DNA of 61,903 bases, from positions 1 to 61,903 of the forward strand of contig JAHDWN010000027.1 in NCBI GenBank assembly GCA_023382675.1. The letters run 5' to 3'. The notes under the pieces were generated by a model that saw nothing but the letters and a program-made list of their open reading frames with translations, had not been told where the DNA came from and did no database searches. The translations under genes and the position numbers were made by a program. Origin of the DNA: Anaerolineae bacterium. GTDB lineage: Bacteria; Chloroflexota; Anaerolineae; Aggregatilineales; Phototrophicaceae. This document shows positions 44,716 to 54,830 of the stretch, piece by piece. Positions within the stretch are counted from its first letter, which is position 1; every line of letters starts with the position of its first letter.

Positions 44716-46287
44716 ATGGGAGATACTTCAGTGAATCTAAAGAGTCTAGCGCAAACTGTTACTCTCCTTATGGGGCGCCTTCCGCAGCCATTCCCGCAAG
44801 ACACCGCAGGGCTGACGGAAGCAGCAGAAACGGAAATCGTCGAATTGCAGAACGGCGATACCATCGACCTGCGCGCGACCATTGTCCGCAAACAGGTCGG
44901 CGATGCCAACGTCAAGATGTTTGCCTACAATGGCTCAATCCCCGGCCCAACGTTGAAAGTCCGCCAAGGATCCGAGATTACCGTAAATTTCACCAATGAC
45001 ACGGAACTGGAAACGACGATACACTGGCACGGCCTGCGGCTCGATAACCGCCATGATGGCGTTGCCCAAGGCATCCACCACGGTCTCCAGCCGCCCGTCC
45101 CCGTCGGCGGCAGCTGGAGCTACCGGCTGCGCTTCCCTGATCCCGGTGTGTACTGGTATCACCCCCATATGCGCGAAGACTACACTCAAGAGCTCGGCCT
45201 CTACGGCAACATCATTGTCTTGCCGCATGATCCAGACTACTGGCAGCCAGTCAACGACGAATTTGCGCTTGTCCTGGACGACATTCTGATCGAGGGTGGC
45301 AAGATCGCACCCTTCAGCCGGACACTCCCGACGCACATTGCGATGGGGCGTTATGGCAGTGTAATGCTGGTGAATGGGGCGACCGATGGCAGGCTTGAAG
45401 TAAGTAAAGACGAGGTGGTGCGCCTCTATCTGACCAATACGGCTAACGTCCGCATCTTCAACGTTCGCGTCCCCGGCGCGCGGATGAAGCTGGTCGGTGG
45501 CGACAGCGGGCGCGTTGAGCATGAGCAGTTCGTTGAAGACGTGATGATTGCGCCATCGGAGCGGGTCGTGGTGGATGTCCATTTCGACACTTCCGGGCAG
45601 TTTGTACTGGAGCATCGTACTCCCGATAAGACTTACGCACTCGCAAGCATCGAAGTCAACGATCAGCCTGTCGAGCATGTGTATGCTCATCAGTTTGGCA
45701 CACTGCGTCACAACCAGGAATTTGCTGCCGAACGCGCACGGCTAGAGACGCACTATGAGCGCCCACCGGATAAGACCCTCTCGCTCGTAGGTGAGATGCC
45801 GGGCATGAAGCATGGCGCCCATGTCATGGAGCCGATTGAGTGGGAAGACACGATGGCAGCGCACAATCGTCTTACGACGCCGCAGAACATGTTTTGGAAG
45901 TTGGTTGACGGCGAGACAGGGAAAGTCAATCACGATATCGCGTGGACGTTCACCGTGGGTGATTGGGTCAAAATCCGTATCATCAATGACCTGCACTCCG
46001 ACCATCCGATGCAGCATCCCGTCCACTTCCACGGCCAGCGCTTCATTGTAATCAGCCGGGATGGTGTGCGCAGCGAAAATTTGATGTGGAAAGACACGGT
46101 ACTGATCCCAACTGGACAGACCGTGGACATTCTGATGGATGCCAGCAATCCGGGCGTGTGGATGGCCCACTGCCATATTGCCGAACATCTGGAAAGCCAC
46201 ATGATGTTGACGTTCGCCGTACAAGCGAAAGATCCAGGGGCGGATGCGCATCTTCGCCACGATCTGATGGATGACAGGAGTCAATAA
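44716..46287 (+). CDS. Multicopper oxidase (laccase/CopA-like)
   Basis: The start is set at MGDTSVNLKSLAQTVTLLM (44716); an upstream GTG at 44671 is possible. The 523-residue protein has all four copper motifs: TTIHWHGLRLDNR (about residue 102), VYWYHPHMRED, HPMQHPVHFHGQRFIV and WMAHCHIAEHLESHMMLTF near the C-terminus, including the type 1 Cys, His and Met. It oxidises phenols or metal ions with O2. No Sec or Tat signal peptide is seen, which is unusual for the family and suggests either a cytoplasmic enzyme or a misplaced start. Confidence 0.9.
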   Translation: MGDTSVNLKSLAQTVTLLMGRLPQPFPQDTAGLTEAAETEIVELQNGDTIDLRATIVRKQVGDANVKMFAYNGSIPGPTLKVRQGSEITVNFTNDTELETTIHWHGLRLDNRHDGVAQGIHHGLQPPVPVGGSWSYRLRFPDPGVYWYHPHMREDYTQELGLYGNIIVLPHDPDYWQPVNDEFALVLDDILIEGGKIAPFSRTLPTHIAMGRYGSVMLVNGATDGRLEVSKDEVVRLYLTNTANVRIFNVRVPGARMKLVGGDSGRVEHEQFVEDVMIAPSERVVVDVHFDTSGQFVLEHRTPDKTYALASIEVNDQPVEHVYAHQFGTLRHNQEFAAERARLETHYERPPDKTLSLVGEMPGMKHGAHVMEPIEWEDTMAAHNRLTTPQNMFWKLVDGETGKVNHDIAWTFTVGDWVKIRIINDLHSDHPMQHPVHFHGQRFIVISRDGVRSENLMWKDTVLIPTGQTVDILMDASNPGVWMAHCHIAEHLESHMMLTFAVQAKDPGADAHLRHDLMDDRSQ

Positions 46288-46490
46288 CCTCACTCGTGTT
46301 TTGTTTGCGGAGGTCTCTTGTAAAGAATTGATTTTCGCGGTTGTGGTTGATGACCCTGCGCATCTCGCGGGCAATTGTACAGCGCGTACAGTCGTCTATA
46401 CCGCCTCGTCGCTGTATAGATGGATCAGGTGTAACAAGCGGCAGTCGCATGTCCGCGTCCGCTGCCTGCTCCAGCACCCCATCACCGTCA

Positions 46491-46522
46491 ACAAAACACG
46501 GGAGCCGCGCTCGGCTCCCGTG
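46491..46522 (-). terminator. Intrinsic terminator of the VOC gene
   Basis: CACGGGAGCCG-AGCG-CGGCTCCCGTG is a perfect 11-bp stem, followed on the minus strand by TTTTGTTG. It begins 26 bases after the VOC stop codon. Confidence 0.8.
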
Positions 46523-46547
46523 TCGATTATCGCTTCGCTGAGGGAGA

Positions 46548-47330
46548 CTAGCCATCCCAGGGCTGCGGCTCTTTCAACTGAATGAAAGTGCAGACTGCGC
46601 CCATCGGGTCGGCAACTACCGCGAACTCGCCGATGTCGCCCGCATTCGTTTTGCCCATCAAGACTTTGCCACCGTTCGTCTCGACTTTGGCGATGGTCGC
46701 GTCAATATCGGCGACGGAGAAATACGCCGACCACACCGGCGGCATCTCGCCCCAGTTTGCGTCCATCTGCATCGCGCCGCCGTTGGCGCGCCCGTTGTTG
46801 AGGAAGGTGACGTAGCCGCTGGCGGGGTCAACGCTGGTTTCCCAGCCGAACAGCTTCGTATAGAAGTCTTTGGCCTTGTCCAGGTCGCGGGTCGTCAGTT
46901 CGTTCCAGGTCATTGCGCCGGGGGTGTTGACCAGGCTGGCCCCAATGTGGTTCTTGGGCTGCCACGCGCCCACCACTGCGCCGGTCGGGTCCTGCAACAG
47001 CATCATGCGCCCGCTGTCAAAGACATCCATCGGCTCCATGATGACGGTTCCGCCAAGTTCCTTTACCTTCGCGGCAACCGCATCAGCGTCATCGACGTTG
47101 ACATAGCTGGTCCAGACCGACGGCATCCCCTCCGTCATCACCGGTCCCAGCCCGGCGACATTCAAACCGTCCTGCCTGAGCATGGTGTAGAACATATTCT
47201 CGCCCAGCGGCAGATCCTCAGCCTCCCAGCCCATCAGCGCGGTGTAGAACGCCTTACTCTTCGCGGAATCCGTTGATGAACAGTCTGCCCAGGAAAATGT
47301 GCCATGCGGATATTTCGTCACCTTGAACAT
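46548..47330 (-). CDS. Two-domain VOC (glyoxalase/bleomycin-resistance) protein
   Basis: The start is MFKVTKYPHGTFSWADCSST (47330), with GGAGG at good spacing. The 260-residue protein contains two VOC domains. The first runs FYTALMGWEAEDLPLG to VIMEPMDVFDSGRMMLLQDP with GAVVGAWQP; the second runs FYTKLFGWETSVDPASGY to GEFAVVADPMGAVCTFIQ. Tandem VOC proteins of this CFP30 type are hydrolase- or glyoxalase-like with unknown substrate. A strong terminator follows. Confidence 0.88.
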   Translation of the reverse strand: MFKVTKYPHGTFSWADCSSTDSAKSKAFYTALMGWEAEDLPLGENMFYTMLRQDGLNVAGLGPVMTEGMPSVWTSYVNVDDADAVAAKVKELGGTVIMEPMDVFDSGRMMLLQDPTGAVVGAWQPKNHIGASLVNTPGAMTWNELTTRDLDKAKDFYTKLFGWETSVDPASGYVTFLNNGRANGGAMQMDANWGEMPPVWSAYFSVADIDATIAKVETNGGKVLMGKTNAGDIGEFAVVADPMGAVCTFIQLKEPQPWDG

Positions 47331-47507
47331 CGCTCGTCCTCCATTCTGCAAATCGAATAGAAAATATGTTCTAAGACAGTGTAACTGAAGTCTCGCTGAA
47401 TGTCATCAGGCAATGTTTGACTTTGTGCCGGTGTCACCGCTTTCTAATGTTGTGTTCTATCTAGTGCAATTTCAGGGCACTGTGACTACATGTGTCCCCT
47501 CCCCTCC

Positions 47508-47537
47508 TTCCCCTCCCCATCGCGATGGGAAGGGGAA
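47508..47537. repeat. Near-perfect 30-base palindrome
   Basis: TTCCCCTCCCCATCG faces CGATGGGAAGGGGAA with a single mismatch and almost no loop. It lies in the divergent gap between the VOC and nucleoside hydrolase genes. It could be a cruciform or an operator; no function can be assigned. Confidence 0.5.
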
Positions 47538-47704
47538 GAACCGTCAGGTTCAGGGGTGGGGATTGGCGGTTCGCGCTTGCGCGCGCATTGTGGCATCACG
47601 CGCGGACATCTGGCCTGGGCGATTTTGCTCATGGATGGGTTGCCAGCGCTGGTGAAGACGTTACAATCCGAGGCGCGAATTCACCTGAACAGGGATGGGG
47701 CAGC

Positions 47705-48637
47705 ATGGAAAAGAGAAAGATCATCCTGGACTGCGATCCGGGGCATGACGATGCCATCGCGATCATGTTGGCGGCGAACAGCCCGGCCATTGATCTGCTG
47801 GGGATCACGGTCGTCGCCGGCAATCAAACCCTGGACAAGACGCTGATCAACGCGCTCAATGTGTGCCAGTACCTTGATCTCGACGTGCCCGTCTACAAGG
47901 GCTGCGGACAGCCGATGATCCGCGAGCAGCTGATTGCGCCGAGCATCCACGGCGAGTCCGGCCTGGATGGGCCGCAGTTCGGCGCGCTGACGAAGCAAGC
48001 GGAACCGCAGCACGCCGTGAACTTCATCATCGACACGCTGCTCGCGTCCGCTGGCGATGTGACGGTGGTGACGACCGGGCCGATGACCAATCTGGCAATG
48101 GCGATGCGGCTCAACCCGGACATCCTGCCCAAGATTCATGAACTCGTGCTGATGGGCGGCACTTATCAATTGGGAAACATGACCCCTGCCGCCGAATTCA
48201 ACGTGTTGGCCGATGGTGACGCCGCCCACGTCGTCTTCACCTCCGGGCGCAAGATCACAATGGCGGGGCTGGATGTCACGCGCAAGGTCTTATGCCTGCC
48301 GTCGATTGTGGAACGCATGGGCAGGATTGATACCAAGGCGGCGAGGTTATTTGTCGACTTGATGACGTTCTTCAACAAGACGCAAAAAGAAGTTTTTGGC
48401 TGGGATGGTGGCCCGCTGCATGATCCGGTGACGATTGCCTACCTCATCGATCCAACGGTGTTGACCCTGAAGGAGTGCTTCACCCAGATCGATATTCGCA
48501 GCGAGCAGAGTTATGGGCGCACGAACTGCGACATCTTCGATATCTTCAAGCAGCCGCCGAACAGCTCGATTGCGCTGGACATCGACATCGCCAAGTTCTG
48601 GGACATCATCGAAGCGGGCATCCGGGCGTATGCCTAG
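47705..48637 (+). CDS. Nucleoside hydrolase (IunH family)
   Basis: The start is MEKRKIILDCDPGHDDAIAI (47705), giving 310 residues, the normal length. The DCDPGHDDAIAI motif binds Ca2+ and ribose; VVAGNQTLDKT, VVTTGPMTNLAMAM, VLMGGTYQLGNMTPAAEFN and WDGGPLHDPVTIAYLI follow. The enzyme cleaves the N-glycosidic bond of purine or pyrimidine nucleosides for salvage. Confidence 0.92.
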   Translation: MEKRKIILDCDPGHDDAIAIMLAANSPAIDLLGITVVAGNQTLDKTLINALNVCQYLDLDVPVYKGCGQPMIREQLIAPSIHGESGLDGPQFGALTKQAEPQHAVNFIIDTLLASAGDVTVVTTGPMTNLAMAMRLNPDILPKIHELVLMGGTYQLGNMTPAAEFNVLADGDAAHVVFTSGRKITMAGLDVTRKVLCLPSIVERMGRIDTKAARLFVDLMTFFNKTQKEVFGWDGGPLHDPVTIAYLIDPTVLTLKECFTQIDIRSEQSYGRTNCDIFDIFKQPPNSSIALDIDIAKFWDIIEAGIRAYA

Positions 48638-48900
48638 CGGGTGATAGGCACCCGTGCGGGGATCACGCTGGTTTGTCACGTCGTGCGGCGGGCTAAAGCC
48701 CAAGTGTCAGGGTGGTGGCTCGCCCACGCACATCAACAAGCGATTCGTACAGTATTGAGGTATGCAGATGCGCCGGTTTCACGAGCCTTCCTTGCGTCAT
48801 GGCGGAACTGGTATTTAGGTGATGCCTGCGTACATCCTCACCAGGTGTTTAGTCCCAGAGTATCGAGGTACAGTTTCCCGTATGGGACAGGTACTTACAT

Positions 48901-48948
48901 GGCAGCGCCAGCAGTAGGCACGTGCCCGCGTCCGCCTTGCCCGCGACC
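48901..48948 (-). pseudogene. Remnant of the 56.4-kb gene family (short fragment)
   Basis: On the minus strand this reads KADAGTCLLLALP, matching ADAGTRLLLAMLG near the C-terminus of the gene at 56361-56876. The matching then breaks off. The rest of the 48638-49234 gap shows no gene. Confidence 0.55.
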
Positions 48949-49234
48949 TCAATCAGAAGCAGTCGTCAGTCACGTCAGAACACCGATGCTGGGGAATCAG
49001 TTCCCATTCTTCTCTAATATGTTCCCCGGATGTTGATAGTTCACTGCCTGACCGGCACTTGAAAGCCTCAGCCTTGGATCGCATCATCGAGCGCCGCAGA
49101 GGCGTATACTATAAAGGTCTTTCGTGTTGTCGGCGCGCTCTCTGGTGCGTTGTTGACTCCAGCTTCCGCGCTCACCGCATGAGCGACGTTTACTAGCCAT
49201 CACACATAACAGAATATGCCGAGGGGCATGGCTC

Positions 49235-52213
49235 ATGGACACTCAAATCTTCGCCTTCGTCAGCTCCAAGATGCTTGAACTCGCGCCTGAACGGCAGGTC
49301 GTCTTTGAGTTACTGCCCACGCTCGGCAGCGGCCTGGTCAACCTGCGCGCGTGGGCCTTCGAGAACGACGCGCCCGCCAGTAATAACAACATCCGCCAGG
49401 TTTATCTGGACGCCCTTGAGAATTCGGCCCTCTATATCGGCATCTTCTGGAATGCATACGGCGAATGGACGATTGACGAATTTGAGCACGCCACGCGCTG
49501 GGGTATAGACCGTCACATCTACGTCAAAGATGTCGAAGTGAGCCAACGCGACCCCCGCGTCACCGAATTCCTCAACAAATGGGCGGGCGTGACCTCTGGC
49601 ATCACCGCCAGGTGGTTCAGGACCACTGATGAGCTGAAAGCAGGACTGCGCGATTCGATAGAGCTGTGGGCGCGAGAACGCTTCGGACGCCGCACCAATG
49701 CTGACGGACGCCTTGTCCGCCACCCTGATGACTTCGCACGCCGCCCGAAAGCATTTATCGGACGCGAGCGAATGCGCCAGGAGGTTCGCGCGTGCCTTGA
49801 CGCCGGGCAAACTGTGCTGCTTCAAGGGCTGGGTGGCGTGGGCAAGTCTGCACTCGCCGCCGAAATTGCTGCACAGTTCGTCAACGTCAAGCCGATTATG
49901 TGGCTCGAAGCGGGGGACAGCGCGCCCGATGTCCTGCTCGAAACCGCCGCGCGTGCCATCAGTGTGGAAGCTGCCCGCCAGGTCGCAGGTACAGAAAAGC
50001 TCAATGACCGGATACAGATCGTGCGTGAGCACCTGCGCAGTGCACGGTTAGGCCTGCTTGTCCTCGATGATCTGTGGAACGAGCGGGCGTTGAACGCCCT
50101 GCTGCGTGCGCTGCCGAAGGACCTGCCGCTGTTGGTCACGTCACGCCGCCGCTATCCGCTGGACGCGCTGTTCGATGTGGAGACGCTGGCGCCGGACGAA
50201 GCGCGCCGCCTCTTGGCGTTACATGCCGGACATGATCACGCCGATGCCGACGAGCTGTGTATGCAGTTGGGCAATCTACCGTTCGCGCTGGAGGTTGCGG
50301 GAGCGACATTAAAAGTGAACCGCTGGACACCCACCGAATTGCTGAGGCGGATGGAAAACCGCCTGCCTGAAATGCAAATGCCACTGACGTTCCAGGAAGA
50401 AGGACGCCAGAGTGTCAAAGCTCTGCTTGATACGAGCCTCAACACACTTTATCAGTCGGACAAACTGGCGCGCGCAGTCTTCCTCGCGTTCGGTGCATTC
50501 TTCGCTCCATCCGCAACTTCGGAACTCTTATCGCTCTATCTGAACCAGGGCAGTCTCGACAATGCTATGCGCAAATTGGAGGAATACGCATTGGTGACTC
50601 GTGTGGCTGCCACCGACGAAAGCAGAGAGTATTACCGTATTCATGATCTTGTCTATCGATATGCGGCGGCACAAGTCATCTCTGATCAACGTAGTAGGGC
50701 ACTTGATTCGTGCCTCGATTATATGAAGCGTCACCGAGCGGCATCACCGGGAGATTTCTCCGCACAGAGTTCGGAACTGGACAACTTGATGGGTGCAGCA
50801 AATTGGGCATTTTCCTTGGGCGAATGGGAAAAAGCCGAACGCTTTGCGTGGGATCTATTCGGCAACAGTGAATTCCTGGATTTACGCGGCCTGTACACAA
50901 AGTCCGTGTCCTTGTTGGCACAAGCAGCTCAGGCAGCCCATCTACGCGGAGATAAGCAATCTGAAGGGAGGCATCTCGGCAATTTAGGCAACGTGTATCG
51001 TGCCTTGGCAGAGTATCAGAGAGCTATAGAGTATCATCAGCAGGCGCTCGTTATCAGCCGTGAAATTGGCAACCGGCGGGATGAAGGGAGCGATCTCGGC
51101 AACCTGGGCACAGTCTATAGTGATCTCGGAGAGTACGACAAAGCTCAGGAATACCTTCAACAGGCATTGCTCATCAGCCGCGAAACCGGCGACAAAGACC
51201 GCGAAGGGAACTGTCTGGGGAATCTTGGAGTAGCCTACCTGCAATTGGGGCAGTATCGGCACGCTATTGATTATTTCGAGCAAGCTCTTACGTTTGCTCA
51301 TGCTCTTGGCAGCACACGTCGTGAAGGTGAATGGCTTAGCAGACTGGGTGCAGCTTTTATGTATCTGGGGGAATATCAGCGAGCAATCGAATACCAGCAA
51401 GAAGCGCTGATCCTGGCTCGTCAAATTGGCTACAAACGTGAGGAAGAGGGATGTCTTGTCGCTCTGGGTAACATCTGGATGCGGCTGGGACGTTACAGCG
51501 ACGCCTTCGATTGTTACCAGCAGTCACTAGACATTGCTCGTCAAATTGGCAACAAGCATGGAGAACTTAGTAATCTTGGCAATATGGGTGGTGTCTACCT
51601 GGCTGTGGGAAATCACGGGCAAGCGCTTGATTATTTTCAACAAGCCCTGGTACTCAGCCGTGAAATCGGCGACAAACACGGCGAGGGCGATTGGCTCGGC
51701 AACATAGGCACCGCCTATTTCCGTCTCGGAGAATTCTGGCAAGCCATCGATTATCACCAGCAAGCGCTCAAACTCAGCCACGAAATCGGCGATCTGGATG
51801 GTGAGAGCATTACACTCAACAATCTTGGCAATGCCTACCGCAGCCTGGACGAATATGAACAAGCTATAGAATATCACCGGCGGGCGCTGAACACTGCTTC
51901 CCAGATCGGCAACAGGTATATACAGGGGGATGTACTCAGTGATCTTGGAATTGCCTATCGCCGAATTGGATGGTACGAAGAAGCCCTTAGCTGTTACCGT
52001 CAGGCACTGGAGATTAACCGCCAAGTCAGCAACAGACTGGGTGAAGGCAACGTCCTCGCGAACTTAGGCAATATCTACCTGAACCTGGAGCAGTGTGACA
52101 AAGCACTGGCCCACTATCTGCAAGCACGCGAGGTGTTTGTCACGCTCGGTTTGCCGGACATTATTGCACAACTGGATCGCAGTATTGCCGACGCGCGAAA
52201 AAGACGGCGATGA
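49235..52213 (+). CDS. STAND ATPase: DUF4062-type N-terminus, NB-ARC, TPR array
   Basis: A 992-residue protein with GAGGGGC before its ATG. Residues 1-140 (TQIFAFVSSKMLELAPERQV, then IGIFWNAYGEWTIDEFEHA) resemble DUF4062, a TIR/nucleotide-sugar-processing-like effector fold. VLLQGLGGVGKSALAAEIA near residue 200 is Walker A, LGLLVLDDLWNE is Walker B, LLVTSRRRYPLDALF is sensor-like, and LGNLPFALEVAGATL is the GxP region. From about 575 to 980 there are ten 40-residue TPR units (YQRAIEYHQQALVISREIGN type). This is an NLR-like architecture often tied to phage defence; that role is inferred. Confidence 0.85.
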   Translation: MDTQIFAFVSSKMLELAPERQVVFELLPTLGSGLVNLRAWAFENDAPASNNNIRQVYLDALENSALYIGIFWNAYGEWTIDEFEHATRWGIDRHIYVKDVEVSQRDPRVTEFLNKWAGVTSGITARWFRTTDELKAGLRDSIELWARERFGRRTNADGRLVRHPDDFARRPKAFIGRERMRQEVRACLDAGQTVLLQGLGGVGKSALAAEIAAQFVNVKPIMWLEAGDSAPDVLLETAARAISVEAARQVAGTEKLNDRIQIVREHLRSARLGLLVLDDLWNERALNALLRALPKDLPLLVTSRRRYPLDALFDVETLAPDEARRLLALHAGHDHADADELCMQLGNLPFALEVAGATLKVNRWTPTELLRRMENRLPEMQMPLTFQEEGRQSVKALLDTSLNTLYQSDKLARAVFLAFGAFFAPSATSELLSLYLNQGSLDNAMRKLEEYALVTRVAATDESREYYRIHDLVYRYAAAQVISDQRSRALDSCLDYMKRHRAASPGDFSAQSSELDNLMGAANWAFSLGEWEKAERFAWDLFGNSEFLDLRGLYTKSVSLLAQAAQAAHLRGDKQSEGRHLGNLGNVYRALAEYQRAIEYHQQALVISREIGNRRDEGSDLGNLGTVYSDLGEYDKAQEYLQQALLISRETGDKDREGNCLGNLGVAYLQLGQYRHAIDYFEQALTFAHALGSTRREGEWLSRLGAAFMYLGEYQRAIEYQQEALILARQIGYKREEEGCLVALGNIWMRLGRYSDAFDCYQQSLDIARQIGNKHGELSNLGNMGGVYLAVGNHGQALDYFQQALVLSREIGDKHGEGDWLGNIGTAYFRLGEFWQAIDYHQQALKLSHEIGDLDGESITLNNLGNAYRSLDEYEQAIEYHRRALNTASQIGNRYIQGDVLSDLGIAYRRIGWYEEALSCYRQALEINRQVSNRLGEGNVLANLGNIYLNLEQCDKALAHYLQAREVFVTLGLPDIIAQLDRSIADARKRRR

Positions 52214-52267
52214 TCGGCAAAAATCCCCGGGGCACGCTTAGATACGAGCTGACCTGCACGGATCCCC

Positions 52268-52362
52268 TCACGCCACCTCGTCGGCGTAGAGCAGGATCGG
52301 TCGGCTGCCGAGCAGCGCCAGCAGCAGGCGCGTGCCCGCGTCCGCCTTGCCCGCGACCCCAA
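52268..52362 (-). pseudogene. Remnant of the 56.4-kb gene family (C-terminal fragment with stop)
   Basis: The minus strand reads ADAGTRLLLALLGSRPILLY, then ADEVA and a stop, parallel to ADAGTRLLLAMLGSYLILLY, then GDEVE in the gene at 56361. The upstream part is lost. It lies immediately after the STAND gene. The rest of 52214-52632 shows no gene. Confidence 0.7.
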
Positions 52363-52632
52363 GCGCTCCGCTGCCTAGCAGCGCACGCCTAAGATCAGGC
52401 TCACGTTCACCGGCGACAAGAAGTTCGGCAACGCTTTGGTGGAGGCAAGGTGGCAGGATAAGGGGGAGTTTGGGAAACTGGTGGAACTGTCCCTTACCTC
52501 TGGGAGCCTTGACCCGCCACAGGGCACTTGGGCTGGGGATTCTTATTCCGATCCGGCTTAAAATGAAAGGCCGGCCAGTCTACTCCATTTTCATGCTTGG
52601 AGGTGAACTCCGTTCATCACGACTTAACAGAA

Positions 52633-53283
52633 TTAACTCACTCTACTGACACATGAAGCTGAACCTAGCCACGTATGCGGGTTGCCATCCCAACACCAAC
52701 CCAAGTTAGGATGTCTTTTACCATCGATCCAGATTGCCGGAACTCGCTTGTCACCCGAATAGCGAGATGCTAACAGTGAGAAGCAATTATTCTTCATCAA
52801 AAAATCCGGATGTTGGGTAATAATCGCAACACCCTCATCAATTGTCAGAGGAGATCGCCTAGCTTCGACAATCAATTTCATGGCTTCATTCGGCGCCAAA
52901 TTGATATTAGCCTTACCTCGATCAATGTCTACCATGAGATACACCGGCTGATTGGGTAAGCTCACCGCCTCAATAGGTTTGAAGTCTTCAGGCTCATGCG
53001 GGAACATCTTGGTTATGGCTTGCCTGCCTTCCCATTCAATCCGTGCCATTGCCTTTTTTGTGGATACAAATTCACTTTTGACAACTATCACAAACGGGAG
53101 AAGGCCTTGTTCCAGGTCTTTCTCTGAGGCTTTCAGATCAACAACAATAGCCCTTAATGGCTCGATATGTTTGAGAAATCCTCGTTCGGATAACTCAGCA
53201 GCTTCAGGGTAGCTTTTGTGTAAAAGAGTTGAAACCTGACGGTCAAATTCCATCACCATTTGAGTGGCAAGTTTGCTTTCCAT
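52633..53283 (-). CDS. DUF5701-like protein
   Basis: A 216-residue, AT-rich protein. The C-terminal half matches the DUF5701 pattern: PVYLMVDIDRGKANINLAPN, EARRSPLTIDEGVAIITQHP and NNCFSLLASRYSGDKRVPAI, ending LGWCWDGNPHTWLGSASC. No function is established for the family. Base composition is unlike the flanking GC-rich genes, as for other genes in this patch, suggesting acquisition. Confidence 0.65.
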   Translation of the reverse strand: MESKLATQMVMEFDRQVSTLLHKSYPEAAELSERGFLKHIEPLRAIVVDLKASEKDLEQGLLPFVIVVKSEFVSTKKAMARIEWEGRQAITKMFPHEPEDFKPIEAVSLPNQPVYLMVDIDRGKANINLAPNEAMKLIVEARRSPLTIDEGVAIITQHPDFLMKNNCFSLLASRYSGDKRVPAIWIDGKRHPNLGWCWDGNPHTWLGSASCVSRVS

Positions 53284-53412
53284 GATCTTCCCATGCCTTT
53301 AATCGTTTTGAAGCATAGACAACTTGTTCTAATCGGTCAATGGGCCAATTCGGGACTTTAACAACACGCAGCTGAATTAAAGGAACTGATGGGTTAATGT
53401 AATCGGTGAAAG

Positions 53413-53886
53413 GTGTATCAGGGGGCGCATGATCTGACCAAAATCTCTCCAATTTTATGCGCTGTGGCTGGTGAAGATTTTGTTGCGGCTGAACTGACAC
53501 GTCGTGGATACATTGCCTCGATTACACTCAGAAATACGCGCGGCATTGACATCTTGGTCTCGAATGAGATCGCTTCTCGTCAGGTCGGGCTTCAAGTCAA
53601 GTCTAATCAGGGGAATTCGCGAAAATGGATCCTGAATTCAAGAGCCGAAGACTATTTCGCGGACAACCTGTTTTATGCCTTCGTGAATCTCAAGGCCGAT
53701 CAAGAACGTCCCGACTTCTTCATTGTCCCAAGCAAGGTTGTAGCCGACACTGTGAGAGAAGGACATGCACGTTGGCTGAAGGAACCTGGAATCCACGGTC
53801 AACCGCATAATGATTCAAACGTGCGCCAGTTTCGAGACGTTGACGGAAAGTATCTCGAAAAATGGTCTTTGCTGGGCTTGGACTAA
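53413..53886 (+). CDS. Putative PD-(D/E)XK nuclease-fold protein
   Basis: A 157-residue protein from a GTG start; the first 15 residues may be untranslated. The core reads AGEDFVAAELTRRGYIASIT, then NTRGIDILVSNEIASRQVGL and QVKSNQGNSRKWILNS. The Asp followed by Gln-x-Lys, with a preceding Glu-containing helix, is the layout of PD-(D/E)XK proteins of unknown role. DFFIVPSKVVADTVREGH follows. It may be a lone nuclease or part of a decayed restriction-type system; no partner methylase with specificity domain is nearby. Confidence 0.6.
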   Translation: MYQGAHDLTKISPILCAVAGEDFVAAELTRRGYIASITLRNTRGIDILVSNEIASRQVGLQVKSNQGNSRKWILNSRAEDYFADNLFYAFVNLKADQERPDFFIVPSKVVADTVREGHARWLKEPGIHGQPHNDSNVRQFRDVDGKYLEKWSLLGLD

Positions 53887-53998
53887 CGCAATATTGGCGC
53901 AGATGCCTAGTTATGGTCATGGTCGAGTACAAATTCCCCGAAGTATTCGGCTGAGATATTCCTTGAGCGCAAACCCACACCAACGCATCTCATTTCAC

Positions 53999-54023
53999 GC
54001 AGCGCCAGCAGCAGGCGCGTGCT
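53999..54023 (-). pseudogene. Very short remnant of the 56.4-kb gene family
   Basis: The minus strand reads STRLLLALR, matching GTRLLLAML of the gene at 56361; the DNA block CAGCGCCAGCAGCAGGCGCG is shared with the fragment at 52.3 kb. Confidence 0.4.
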
Positions 54024-54115
54024 AATCTCATGGTGGGGCCGTGGCGGATGAATGTCGGGTGATACAATTGAGGACAAAAGGTTCACAAGCCCAGGCTGCG
54101 CAAGGACACGATCCG

Positions 54116-54720
54116 ATGACGATGCAACGCGATCCCGAAAACAGCGAAGTCAACGCTCTGGCAACCTTTGCCAGCCTCGACGACGCTCATATCCTCGAAA
54201 TCGGCAGTGGGGATGGTCGCCTCACCTGGCGTTATGCTCAGCGCGCACGTTCGACGGCGTGCTCCTCGCCTGGTCTTTGTGATGAATTGCTCATGCGGGC
54301 ATGGTTCATGCCCTGAACGAAATCTGGCGCGTGCTTATCCCAGGCGGCACTCTGACTGATCTGCGCCCCTTCGGCGCGCGCTGGCCGGTCGAGATTGTCT
54401 CCGGCGTTGACGTCTGGACGGCAGGGCTGGTCGATGGCAGCCTGGACTTCCCGGACGATCTCGCCGCCAACGCTGCCACCGAACACGTGGCTGCGGCCGG
54501 GTTGTTCAGCCGCGAACACAGCGGCTCGTTCGAACTCTTCACCTACTGGGACACCGCCGCCGAGTACAAAACCTATCTGGATGCGCGCAGCCACGCCATC
54601 CTCCCGCCGGAAACCCTGGCCGAGCTGACGCGGTTGCAAATGCAGCATGGCTCGGATACGCGCGTCCGCACCCGCCAGACCATGATCATTGCTCGCTATC
54701 GCAAGCTGGCGCGGGGCTGA
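54116..54720 (+). pseudogene. Degraded SAM-dependent methyltransferase
   Basis: The first frame (from the ATG at 54116) gives NALATFASLDDAHILEIGSG with DGRLTWRYAQ, a motif I. It is then out of frame (FDGVLLAWSL, stop in another frame) and resumes as MVHALNEIWRVLIPGGTLTD to the end. Motifs between the SAM loop and IWRVLIPGGTL, normally 60-80 residues, are mostly missing. The gene therefore carries an internal deletion and a frameshift. It probably derives from a UbiE-like enzyme. Confidence 0.75.
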
Positions 54721-54777
54721 TCCGTCCCCGGCAGTTTGTCTGTCATGATTGGAGATGATTCTCCGCCGATAGCGCTC

Positions 54778-54816
54778 ATAGCACCTCGTTGATATAGAGC
54801 AGGATCAAGGTCGTTG
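54778..54816 (-). pseudogene. Possible C-terminal remnant of the 56.4-kb gene family
   Basis: The minus strand reads TLILLYINEVL and a stop, similar to YLILLYGDEVE at the end of the gene at 56361. It is short, so the assignment is tentative. Confidence 0.4.
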
Positions 54817-54830
54817 CTCTAAATCGCATC

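Noticed and set aside
53243-53500. 85-residue minus-strand frame overlapping the DUF5701 and PD-(D/E)XK genes
   Set aside because: It overlaps two better-supported genes on both sides, has no ribosome site and shows no family pattern.
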